64,000 nucleotides of DNA from Prostheceraeus crozeri (taxonomy: Eukaryota; Platyhelminthes; Polycladida; Euryleptidae). Where the stretch lies: assembly GCA_907163375.1 (NCBI GenBank), contig CAJQUW010001840.1, positions 186,001 to 250,000 of the forward strand, given 5' to 3'. The notes under the pieces were generated by a model, which searched no databases, had not been told where the DNA came from, and worked only from the letters and a program-made list of their open reading frames with translations. Shown one piece after another: positions 42,008 through 53,000 of the stretch (positions within the stretch are counted from its first letter, which is position 1; each line of letters starts with the position of its first letter). A program made the position numbers and the translations under genes.

Positions 42008-44552
42008 CCCTCTTCCGTCAACCTGGGGTCAAATTGATCCCACGAAACTTCAATAGTAGATCATAATGTCAAATAATACCTCTCTTATGGCCTGCCTGAT
42101 AAATAGCTTTCCCTGCAACAAATTTAGCACAAAAAGTTTTCTCTGTATACATTTGATTGAAAAGGAAATGTACAGTCTGAGGTTTCAGATGATACAACGT
42201 ATTTCGTCAACCTGGGGTCAACTCAACACTTCATTTCAGTAATTTATTTTATCAGCCATTCCCGCGGCAATTAGTGAATATAATCCACGGTTGAAATTTG
42301 TCAGTCAATCACACACAGTCTTTTTATAGCTCGATTGGTTTATTGTCCAGTCGGTTAGTGCATGTGTGCATATGAGAGTGCCATTGCAGTAATTTATTTT
42401 ATCGTTCGACGACCGATAAATAGGGTCTTAGTACGATAATGTTGGATAATGTCCGCTGATGGATATAAATCAAATGTCTGATGCACGCGCTTTGTAATTA
42501 CAATGGCTCGCAAAATGTACACAACGGAAGACGTAGCGCGACAAATAATGGATCGCGAAAGTGGATCTGATGTTTCTGATATTGAATTGACTGAGGATGA
42601 ATCAACTCCAATGACTTCCAATGACGAATCCAATGACTCCTCCGATGAAAGCGAAGACTCTGATAACGATCACCCTCCGCCTTTACATCAGCGAGTCAAC
42701 ATACCACATCAGCTACGAAGCAAAAATGGGCGAATATGGAGTACAAATCCGGAAAGGCCGACACAAGCTCGTGCTTCAAATGTACTTCGGCAACAAAGTG
42801 GGCTCAGTAGTGCGAGCGTCAGATCAGTTTATACTATCTTTGATAGTTTCAAGATATTTTTCACAAATGATATGATACTTCTAATTGTTCGAGAGACAAA
42901 CCGTAGAGGGCAATCTACAGCACGAAAATGGAATCAAACACATGAGAGAACCCATGGTTGGCGTGAGACTGATTCGTCTGAAATAGAGGCTATTATCGGT
43001 CTTCTGAATTTGGCAGGTATGTGGCGATCTTCAGGGGAATCTCTAGACGAACTATGTTCAGCGAAAGATGGTAGACCCGTATTCAGGGCCACAATGTCTC
43101 TTACGCGTTTCAAAGAGTTGTTGAGGTACTGTCGATTCGACAGTCAGGCAACTAGAGAGCAACGTATTTCACAAGACAAATTGGCGCCTATCCGTGACTT
43201 CTGGGTAATGTTTTTGGCCAATCTACAACCCGTTTATAAGCCAGGCAGTGACATAATAGTCGACGAGCAATTGATAGCGACACGATGGCGGTGCAGTTTC
43301 CGGCAGTACTTGCCCTCGAAGCCCGGAAAATACGGCATAAAGGTATTCTGGGCTTGTGATAGCGAAACGTCATTTCCTCTGAAAGGTGAAGTCTATCTTG
43401 GTAGGCAACCCAATGCACCAGTTGGGTCAAATGTAAAAGATCTTGTGAAACGATTAGTACAGCCCTGGATAAAGACAGGAAGAAATATAACAATGTATAA
43501 TTATTTTACATCGGTTGATTTAGCTCATGATTTGCTTGCCATGCGCACTACAATTGTTGGAACAATAAGAAAAAACCGTGCTGACATCCGAGAGAGATGC
43601 AAAGCAATCGCAGCAGGCCAGAGTATTCATCTATTTTTGGATTTGATCGTCAACTTAACCTCGTTAGTTATGTTCCAAAGAAAGGAAGGTCCGTCATATT
43701 GTTGTCTTCTATGCACCATGATGATTCTATCGATGAAGACGACAAATATAAACCTGTTATTATCCAACATTACAACAAAACCAAATCTGGCGTAGACGAT
43801 CTGGATCATTTGGCAAGGCTTTATACTAGTAAACGAAAAATAAAGCGTTGGCCAATGGTATTCTTTTTCAACATGATAGACTGTGGAGCAATTGCAGGTT
43901 ATATTACGTCGTACATGAAATTCCCAGATTGGAACAAAGGCAAATCTTATAAACGACGACTTTATCTGAAAGAACTGGGATTCTCCTTAGTTGAAAGGCA
44001 AATCAACAAACGTATTCAAAATCCTCAAGCTCTACACTCACAAGTAACTGTTGCCATGCGATCACTGGGTTGTCAGCTTCAAAATGAAACTTCAAATCCT
44101 CCAGCAACGGGAATGTTGACTCAAAGACGGAGATGCTTTTTCTGTCCCCGCTCGATTGACAAAAAGGTGAGCACACAGTGTTTCCGTTGCAAGCGTTCTT
44201 GTTGTAAAGATCATGGACTACTTTTGTGCAATGAATGTGTCTAAATCATGCAAATTTGTTTGTGAAATTGCGATGATTCTCTTAAATTCATTATGAAATT
44301 TGAATTTTTTGGAAATCTGGTGTTTTTATTTTCACTTCAGAGTGGGAGCATGCGAAAGATAGTAGGCCTACAGCTTGTATTATCAAATATCAATAATTTC
44401 TTACTGCATCTAAATGCATCTAAATTCTTAAAAATATGATTGATTTAATGACTATCGCATCTAAAAGCAATAAAAGCACAAATTTCTACCATGGGGTCAT
44501 TTTTCCCCCAGGTTGAAAAAATGTGATGTATTTTAAGGTTGACGTCACAGGG
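42008..44552 (+). mobile_element. piggyBac copy 3 (2545 bp), TTAA duplication
   Basis: The left tip CCCTCTTCCGTCAACCT (42008) and inverted right tip CCCTGTGACGTCAACCT (44552) match at 14 of 17 positions and are flanked by TTAA (42004-42007, 44553-44556). Inside both, CAACCTGGGG and a palindrome-like GGGGTCAAATTGATCCC (left, from 42023) or GGGGTCATTTTTCCCCC (right, 44492) are found, and CGTCAACCTGGGGTC recurs at 42208. The transposase has one frameshift and a lost catalytic residue, so the copy cannot move itself. Confidence 0.92.
42503..44244 (+). pseudogene. piggyBac transposase, one frameshift, second catalytic Asp replaced by Tyr
   Basis: The frame from ATG 42503 holds the acidic Ser-rich N terminus (about 20-55), the DDE_Tnp_1_7 core and Asp254 in IVDEQLIATRW. 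At the second catalytic site the sequence reads NITMYNYFTSVDL: Tyr332 stands where the family has Asp (a GAT-to-TAT change), and the Cys before it is Met. A frameshift near 43600-43630 moves the rest to the frame of 43597-44244, which contains YNKTKSGVDDLDHLARLY (third Asp), VFFFNMIDCGAIAGYI and the C-terminal zinc module CFFCPRSIDKK...CFRCKRSCCKDH...CNEC. Apart from these two lesions it is complete and collinear, so the inactivation looks recent. Confidence 0.9.
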
Positions 44553-44708
44553 TTAAGAGAATATGTGAACCAACTTATTCACTGAAGCGTGTGTGTAAGT
44601 TATGATAGAATGACCCGAAATTAATACCCAAAATAAAAGTCATCACAAGTTAGATATATTTTTATAAACTCGGGAAAAAATTTCAGGAATGTAAATGTCA
44701 CTTGCATT

Positions 44709-45758
44709 TCACATTTCGAAGTGCTCCCCATTAACATCTATGGCTTTCTGAACGCGAACACGGAAATTATTCATACTTCTCCGAATCATATCTTGAGGTA
44801 TTTACTGCAGCTCTTCTGCGATCCTGTGGCCTAAGGCATGGACACTGGGATACAAAAACCCTTCAGTTGGATAGAGCTGTTGGCGTAAGTAGGCCCACAA
44901 CCAGTAATCGCAGGGTGTTAGGTCGGGAGACCTTGCGGGCCATTCAATGGGGCCTCTCCGACCTATCCACCTTCCATCCAAATTTTCGTTTAAGAATTGA
45001 CGCACACGAAGAGAATAATGCGGAGGAGCTCCGTCTTGTTGAAACAATCGTGATCTTCCAATTCCATGCGAAAAATTTGGCAAAACCTTTTCCCGGAGCA
45101 CTTCAAGATATCTCTCTCCTGTCATTGTTTGTCGAGAAATGTCAAAACCAATGACACCATAATATCCGATGCAGGCCCACACGGTAAATGACGGCGTATG
45201 ACCTGGGTTTTCACACAGGACTTGGAGATTGTGGGTTCCCCAGTAGTGGACGTTGTGTTTATTGACCGCACTGTTGAGATGAAATACGCATTCATCTGAG
45301 AAACACAACTTGCGCGAAAAGGCTGGATCGTCGTTGAACCTCTGGTGCATTATTTGTGCAAATTGTTACCGCCTATCAGCGTCGCCGTCATACAAAAGCT
45401 GACAATAGAGTGGTTTGAACGGGTGGAATTTTTCTTCTTTCAGGATTCTGACGACCGAAGACTGAGACGTACCAACCTCATCAGCAATACCTCTTGTCGA
45501 TGCACGGGGATTCTCATTTACCAACGCCAAAACGTTCTCCTTGTTCTCTCCAACTGTTTCGGTGCTTCGGCGACCAGATCTGGACCTGTCATTCACACTT
45601 CCTGTCTCAAATAACCTTTTCTTCCACTTATGAATTGTGCTCCTTTCTGGCGCTTCTTTACCAAACTTATCCTCAAACAACCTGCGACTTTCTTCCGCGT
45701 TTTCATAAGTAATACACCAAGATACTAAATAAACCTTTTCTTCGATAGTGTAAGCCAT
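44709..45758 (-). pseudogene. mariner/IS630-type transposase, DD41D, two in-frame stops
   Basis: One frame runs from ATG 45758 to TGA 44709-44711 with only two TAA codons in it: after DGDADRR (45366-45368) and after EELQ (44802-44804). The N terminus is a helix-turn-helix pair (VYLVSWCITYENAEESRRLF; RSTIHKWKKRLFETG, then TRGIADEVGTSQSSVVRILK). The catalytic residues are Asp in CFSDECVFHL, Asp in QQDGAPPHYS and the final Asp in SPDLTPCDYWLW. There are 41 residues between the last two, the spacing of the DD41D group. The protein would be 349 codons, normal length. It is a recently lost copy with no frameshift. Confidence 0.88.
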
Positions 45759-45775
45759 CTCATAAATTCAAATCC

Positions 45776-45829
45776 AATAACTAAAACAAACAAATTATAT
45801 CAAATAACTAAAACAAACAAATTATATCA
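45776..45829 (+). repeat. 27-bp tandem duplication
   Basis: AATAACTAAAACAAACAAAT plus TATATCA occurs twice in a row without difference, upstream of the mariner transposase start on the minus strand. Confidence 0.9.
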
Positions 45830-46018
45830 AATAAATGATAATATAAATAATAATTAATTCAAACAATATAGCGTAACATAGAGTAATTTAGATAGAATAG
45901 AATAATGTTTTATGTTTTATAGAATATTGTTTAGATGCTGAAGCACGTTTATTCCTTGGCTTTATCTGCCGCAATCTCGATGGAAACTCGGGTCCACTAT
46001 TCTGACTCACCCCGTATT

Positions 46019-46369
46019 ATACAAACACCATACCGTCTGATCTCGTTGAGGTGCACAACTAGCATAAAAAGTTGACTTTCTCGGGAAATTATTAGGTATC
46101 ACAATTTTATCTCGTTTCTGCCACGTCCTCGGATTCGGAAGTAGTTTTGATCAAATATTGCACTGTATGAATGCACCATCAGGACTCCAAAAATCAAGAA
46201 GTCTTAATTAAATCACACCTAGCATTAATTTGTCAGTTTCATTATTTATCATGATATTTGATTTCGTGATTAATTTCCGATTCTGTCCTCAGAAATGTAG
46301 TAGCAAACATGTATTTAATTTGACGCATGTATGCCGATCTCTTTCATTCTTCTATTTACCTTTCTTTAT
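46019..46369. other. intergenic, nothing recognised
   Basis: Short spacer between the mariner element and the next remnant; no feature supported. Confidence 0.4.
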
Positions 46370-46600
46370 GAAGCGATTGTGTAAGCGGCTACGAATGCAC
46401 TGATGCCCACTAAGTGTGTTACGGGAATGGTAAAACAAAGAGACGATCGCATGTTTCAATCCGTTTAGAGAAAGCAGGAAGTTTGAGTGGATTGAATTGG
46501 CAGCTGCCTGATGAATTACCCCCATCCGACCAACGACCTGATCTAGTGTTGATCGACGCGATAGGGAAGGGAGTGATATCAGTAGAATAATTGAATATTG
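46370..46600 (+). pseudogene. retroelement C-terminal remnant with an RPDLVLID motif
   Basis: One frame reads GLNWQLPDELPPSDQRPDLV, then LIDAIGKGVISVE (46490-46590). It resembles the LPG...RPDLVVID..G..VIVVEVT stretch that follows reverse transcriptases in several invertebrate retroelements, a PD-(D/E)XK-like pattern. Upstream residues are poorly preserved. The family is uncertain and the similarity is recalled, not computed. Confidence 0.4.
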
Positions 46601-46705
46601 ATGAGTTGGATCCTCAGTTGGAAAATGGGAACAGACTCGAACAGCTGCGATTTCATCATCCAATCATCAGCAGGTCTAGTTCACATCTCTCAATATTACA
46701 TCTTA

Positions 46706-48154
46706 AGGTGGGATGCACATCTCATAATTAGGAGTTAATCAATGGTTTAATCCAAAGTCAAATCAACTTCGTATGCATATGTCAAAATTAGATTTTTGAC
46801 AATCGATTAGTTTAACAACGATCACCGGATAATTTTTCTTCCTAACAATCGATTTGATTGGCTCTTCCTAGACCTAGTTAAATTTGCATGCACATCAACG
46901 TTGACTGTTACTTAACATTCTCTTTGACATCGTCAACTGCTGTGAAAGTTAGTCATTGATTTTCGCGAATTTGCTTCGGTGATGGATGATATTTATGACC
47001 CATATTTCCACTACTAACACGATGGAAATTGACGATGATGACTTCAAGTCTCGCTACAGATTTTCGAAAGTGTTTTTCATTACTCAGTGTTTTGAGCACA
47101 TTTATCATTTTTTACTCAGTCATTTGAACGACTGATATGACCGAAGCTCTGAGTTCGATGGTTTTTTAAAATTATATGCTGGCCTACGATTCGATGCAAC
47201 GGGAACAACCTACAAACTGCAAGCGGCGATTTAATTGGTACTCATCAATCGACAAGGTCACATGAGCACTCACTGTATTCAGAATTAATATGACCAGTTG
47301 CATCACCGATACCATTATTTTCTTTTGCTTTTGAAGCTTTCAATTCATCGATCATCAACTTCATGAACGGACCTGGCTGATCGCTATCGCAGTCAAAATC
47401 TAGTGGCTGTGTTTGCTGTGAAATTAGCGATGATATTTGGGCTGTTGCATCAGTGATAGATGGTGGCGGCGGCTCTCTTCCCGTTTTGAATGATTCCCGT
47501 TTTTGATTGATTTTTGGTTGAATTTTGTTAAAGAAATACGCTTCAGAAACTCTGGTTCTCAGGGCATTACTGGTGCTTTGCTTGTCAATAATTTCAGTCT
47601 GAATTATAACCTGGTGTTGTTACAATCAGCGTGATTATCACGTATGTGGTCTGACAGAGCACTTTTGTTATCTTTCTTAGTGATACTGGATCGATGTTCG
47701 TTATAGTGGACGTGAAAAGGACAGTTGGTAGATCCTATGTACATCTGATCACGTAACTTACAAGTGAACTTATAAACCACATCTACTTTTGCAGTTGATG
47801 AGCTTGAAGCTTGAAACGTTGGGTAGTGTGATTTCATTTACTTATTTCTGCTGGAAATAAAAATAGTAGTGACGAACTGATCTTCTGACAATCAACAATT
47901 GAAAAACTGTCTCCCTGATGCAGCCATCAACATGATATGATCTCTTTGATAGTGAGCAAGGGGAATATTCGCTATTCTGATTGGTTGTTTCTTTTTCTGT
48001 CATCAGCGCATGCTGAACAAAGCGTTTGTTAATTTGAAGCATGAGCATACGACTAACATTTGATCAGGAGTTAAATTTAATCTTCGATTAATTAATTAAT
48101 GTTGATCAACTTACTAATCGTTGATTACTTAGCATGAAGATGTGTATTCTACCC
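46706..48154 (+). mobile_element. worn Harbinger-type element with TTA duplication, interrupted by a PLE fragment
   Basis: Ends AGGTGGGATGCACATCT (46706) and, in inverse, GGGTAGAATACACATCT (48154) agree at 13 of 17 positions, and TTA flanks both (46703-46705, 48155-48157), the usual PIF/Harbinger duplication. Inside, 47035-47224 still encodes DDFKSRYRFSKVFF and LKLYAGLRFDATGTTYKLQ, matching the N-terminal part of HARBI1 transposases, with stops. The rest of the gene is lost or replaced by the PLE piece at 47247-47840. Confidence 0.6.
47247..47840 (-). mobile_element. Penelope-like element, GIY-YIG piece, broken
   Basis: The minus strand encodes VVYKFTCKLRDQMYIGSTNC (47790-47730), the GIY-YIG core, followed by HVHYNEHRSSI and SALSDHIRDNHADC. 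The C-terminal extension SEAYFFNKIQPKINQKRES (about 47555-47500) follows in a second frame that stays open to 47247. One clear break. It lies within the worn Harbinger at 46706-48154. Confidence 0.7.
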
Positions 48155-48157
48155 TTA

Positions 48158-48703
48158 GTCTCTTCGATTAAAATTGCACTTGCAAAAAGCAGCATTTATT
48201 AGACTAATTATTACAGGCGCAGAAGCTTAGGCGGTCTGTGGGCAGTGAATATAAAGTAGTATTTGTATTTTATAACTACCCATCGAAATACCACATTATG
48301 TGCGAGTTGCATATCTCAAGAGAATGATTATGGGCGAACTAACTGTTCCTCAGGAACAGAAAGTTAGGGATGCCCATGTAAGGAAAACTGCCAAATAGGA
48401 ACTAACCGAAAGGATTCAGAAACAGGGTGGAAATGTGAGTACATGCTCAAAAGGAATGCGATGCCGCAGTTTCGTTCGAAGTTTTCTTGTCAACGCCGAT
48501 GTCAATAGCGCGTGAAGATCTCCTTCAAGAGGCGGAAGACGCTTGTGCTAAGGAATTAGACACAATGAACTGCTGCGGACCTACCATACTGAGCCTAATG
48601 AATTGAAATCTCGATGACGGAAGGCGTTCAGCTGATGACCTGGGTCCTTTTGGATACAGCACTTGTTGTTTCACATAACTTAGACTGCAACAAATCATGA
48701 GTA
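48158..48703. other. intergenic, nothing recognised
   Basis: No gene or repeat boundary supported. The stretch 48430-48600 is somewhat richer in GC than its surroundings and could be an eroded coding remnant, but no motif is readable. Confidence 0.4.
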
Positions 48704-50061
48704 CACTGTAAATGCCTCGCCACCAAAGTCGCCACTAACTCACCACGAAACATTGGCAACAAAAGTGAACACCAGGAAGTACGAGTAGCCAACACTCGCC
48801 ACGAACTAATGCGGCTGTTAAACATTATCATGCCACGCCCTATTGTTGCCAATTGCAGGCGAATTCGTGGCGAGTGTGGCCGTGAGTTCATGCAATTCCT
48901 GCATGCCTATTGGCTCGCTTCACCGCAAAATGCATGGCCACGTACAATTTCGCATGTGAGACTGCACTACTGATTTCACTACATAAGTAGACTACGGATA
49001 CCGAATTTTTTGCTATTGGAAAGGATTCACTAAATTGCTTCCCCTATAATTATTAACTAGCATTCCCACCTGATCAATTAATTTTTGTCTATTCCGAGGT
49101 ATGTAATCATCAATGATGTTTTTATCATTGATACTTGAGAGACGAGGACTAAAATAAGCGGTTACAGAGAGACCATCAGGAGAAAATAGAAAGCAAATTT
49201 ATTAGTACACAAAATTATATTTTCATTGTAAAGGTTTCATATAATTCCAAATGAAAAATCTGAAAAATGCATGAAAGCAATTGTCTCATTCCAAACCATG
49301 AAAAGCTTCAGAAGGAGAACTAGTATACATGAAGTAATTGATATAGATCAAAAAATCCGACTACATCAACTTTTACATTATATCATCCACAATTTAATAT
49401 GTTTATCATCACTGATTTTCTTACCTGACCATGTGATTCATACAATTGTTTTCAAGATACCCTTTAGCGTAAGAAAGATACACATGTCTCCCGAATGTAT
49501 TCTATTCACATATAGAACAGCGAAACATTCTACATTGAATCTAAAATGTCTTCCATTCAATTAGCTCAAAAACATATTCATCAAAACAAATATGTGCATG
49601 TCTAAAACGGTGCAAATTATCTTCCTAATTGACATTAAGCTGAACAATCTACTCACCGGACTCCTCAGAAATATTGAAAGATTTTTTTGGTTAATTTCTC
49701 GCTAATTTCAGTCGATTGTTTCAATTCGTGGTCAGTGTTGTCGAGTTGGTGGCGACACTGGGGAAGAAATTTCATCACATTCACATCGACATTTAAACAA
49801 AATATTGAAAATCCTAGAATATCGAGGGATATTCACCGAAATCCCATAAAACTATGCTAATCTGCTTCTAGCAAGCAGCATGTCGATGTTGTAGAATATT
49901 TTAAGTGATTATCTCAATGATTGAAGCGGTCCCTCATCTTCGGCGGATTTTCGTGGCGGCCAGTGGCGACTAGTGGCGACAAATTTCCTGCCACGAGTCG
50001 GCAACAATTATTCGTTTCGTGGCGAGTTCGTGGCAGCTTTCGTGGCGAGGAGTTTACAGTG
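48704..50061. mobile_element. MITE with CACTGTAAA ends and GTGGCGA subterminal repeats (1358 bp)
   Basis: Left CACTGTAAATGCCTCGCCAC and inverted right CACTGTAAACTCCTCGCCAC match over about 50 bp, both flanked by TA (48702-48703, 50062-50063). Both subterminal zones repeat GTGGCGA/TCGCCAC and CACGAA: 48714-48885 on the left and 49950-50050 on the right. The AT-rich interior (49000-49900) has no recognisable gene. Confidence 0.85.
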
Positions 50062-53000
50062 TACAAGCAGACGCCATGGCATCAACTTCAGAATGTTCAT
50101 GAAGCGTTTCCAACGACTTAGAGCAGGTATAGTCTAATTCGTCGGAAACACTATAGCTACAGGAAGGTTGGGCAAAAACTTCGGTTGGGTTTGATGATCT
50201 CCAAATTTTTCCAAAATTTTGGGTTAAAAAACAAGACAAGCATAATGTTACCCAAGACCAACTTCAATGTTGGCTGCAACATGCGTGATTCCTATATGAC
50301 ATCAATCTGAACATCGAAATAGTTTACGGACAATCGTTATTACAACAACATGCTGAAAGCGATGTCACACAACCAAGTTTGTGAAAGAGTATAAAAAGTT
50401 CATGTTCAAAAGCTTGATTTGAAGCCATTTTTGAAAACAATCTTTTGCAGCAATCTATACGCAAAGCATATATTTAAACTTATGTACAAAATCGTGGTTT
50501 AAAGCGGAACTAAATACCTACATCGTTAATGCTGTCATTTTTGTCCTTCTAATAAACCAGCTTTTCTATTGACATAAGAACTAACCTTGACCATGAAACT
50601 ATCCCTAACATTTCATTATCCATCAAAATGCAACATGCGCAATGTGAATTAAGTTGTGAGCATTATTGCGTGAATGTACAATTAGTAGCTATCAAATCCA
50701 TCACACACCAGTCAGGGACACAGTGAAAGCGGGGAATATGATATTAATGCAATATAGGCTTCGATGAACAATTGAAGGGGTCGGACGTATAAGGGGATAA
50801 GCCGCATTTTTTCAAAAACAGAGATATTTTACTCGATGTTATGATAGGTCTGGATGCTTCTTTTGACTGAGTTAGACAATGATTGGAGGTTTTCTTGTAT
50901 GGTTTCCAGAATGTGCATAAGGGATAAGCTACTATCTGCACTTTCTAGTACAAGGTCCAAAGTAAGAAATGGACAATCGCTTCGTTGCACAATGGTCAAG
51001 TGCAACCTAGTGAAAGAGAAAAAGTTCAACAGCATTTCCCTTTTAACAGGCCACACACTCATTCATGTGATTGAGACTTCAGCCACATAGAAAAATCAAG
51101 CCGAAGAAGAGAACATGCGTATTGATTGCTTTTCGGAATGGGCCACAAAGATCTCATCCGTCAATAGGTTTCAAGGACAGATGTTGATACAAGATTTTAT
51201 TAAGATTTCCGACCTTCTAATGAAGCGAGCATGGGTTTTTAAAGCACAGGCTGTCCGATTTGACAATGAAAATTACGGAAAGATGTCGCTTAAGGTCTCT
51301 AAAGATGTTGCTTCAAAATACGTAATGTGGACTAAAATAGGACAGTTTTTACAAAGATAGGAAAAATTCAGATCAAATTAATCAAAATTTCAAGGCTGAT
51401 TTTAATCTCTAATCTCAATCCATAGAGCAGGTATATTAGGTAGAGTGGTAACTCCGCAATTTTATTAAATCCCTAATGCGTATACACTTTCGAATTTATT
51501 AAATGAACTCGAGGGGGGATAGTTGGTAATTGTTACCACCCTAGTCGCCCGTCCATGGATATTTATGGATGATTTCATGCATGTATCAGAAATTAATCAT
51601 GCATGGGAATGCATGAATCATGCATGAATATTATCCATGATTTATCCATTAAGTATCAATGATTTATCAATGTGACATTTGATGTTGCTCAAAAAATCAT
51701 GCATGATTTTACGATGCACTTGATGAAGTTGACCATGGTCCCCAGGAAGGTGGAATGCGCTTTCAAACAGCACGATCGATACAGAATTGAATTCTCCAAC
51801 TGAGTGTGGAATAGACCAGTTCGTGTTAGAAATATGCAATGATTCATTGCACAGCTAGTTGCCGACTGGGGTGCTTGTAATCACAAATGAATTCTTCACA
51901 TATATTTCTATTCAATTCATTTCTGGATCGATCATGCGGTTCAAAAAATGAATTTCACCAACCTGACGCGCCATTACGTTTTCATCAATTGCATGGTAAA
52001 TCATATCTGATTTGCATGCTAGAACTACCTGAAATTCACATATTAAGGAAATAATACATACCTCATTATGGCATGAGTTTACATCTATAACAAAAAAACA
52101 ATAAAACCAGTATAAACATAGAGGCTAAAAAACATCACGAAAAAAGTTCACTTCAAATAACGAACTAGTTCGCTAGTCTTTCTCTTTACAAACATTGAGA
52201 TTCTTCTGAAATTGGATAATAAAAGCTAAATTAAGTTGCATAAAAGAAAAACAGAACAAACCTTCAAAAGAGTCAATTCAAAAAATTAAAATTAAATTGT
52301 TTTACATACTTTTATCCCAGGCACAGCCGCAGCAGCCAATTCAAATTTCTGGGGTTTACTCTAACAAAATTTATAACTTAATTAAAAAAAGAATTATATT
52401 CAGTATCCAACAGAAAAATTACATCTAATTCGCCTTTAAGAGACCGGTTAGCTGGCCTCTAGGATTCCATGAACAGGAATTACACACGGAAATGATAGAT
52501 ACGCTAAGACACATGCGTGTATTATGAAGTTGATATGATCTCACTGTATAATCCATGCTATACCGGGTCTAATATATATGAAATGCAATACATTCATAGA
52601 CGACAAATTCACGAAGCATTCACGATAATCATGGTGACATAACGTTAGGACATTGCAAGACTTGAAAAATGCATATACACGATTGATGTAATGATTTTTA
52701 GTAAGTCATCGGTATAATTTGGCATCATAAACAGCCAGTGACACTTCAAGGGGCCATATATGTATAGTAATAAAACGATAACCACGTTTGATGTCGAACA
52801 TTCTGACACACAAGTATGACATGCATAAACTCAATGGATTCCAAAAACAAAAAGATTATTTCACAGTATTCATCCCATACAATTCGCACGAAATATTGAA
52901 AGATCAACCATAGATAATCAATCCAATTGCACACATTGACGCAGTGATCAGCAGCGAGTACCGAAAGTTATAGAGGACAAAGGAAGTAAAGCATCAAATG

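Larger units (their letters stand above)
44580..46018 (-). mobile_element. mariner-type transposon (DD41D), worn ends
   Basis: Imperfect inverted ends are visible: the right end read inward is TACGGGGTGAGTCAGAATAG followed by TGGACCCGA, and the left contains AAGTTATGATAGAATGACCCGA (from about 44597 inward). The element starts almost at once after piggyBac copy 3. A 27-bp tandem duplication lies inside near its 5' side (45776-45829). Confidence 0.65.

Noticed and set aside
832-45758. Reassignment of TAA to a sense codon, since MFS, Tc1 and mariner frames are each interrupted only by TAA
   Set aside because: TAA and TGA also end frames at conserved positions (for example TAA 2140 and TGA 8497), and copy 4 of piggyBac is interrupted by TGA. 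Ordinary decay of young copies explains it.
46352-46663. Minus-strand 103-codon frame
   Set aside because: The plus strand carries the better supported RPDLVLID retroelement remnant; the minus frame is its shadow.
51115-51360. Possible 81-codon gene
   Set aside because: No family motif and no supporting signals; left unannotated.
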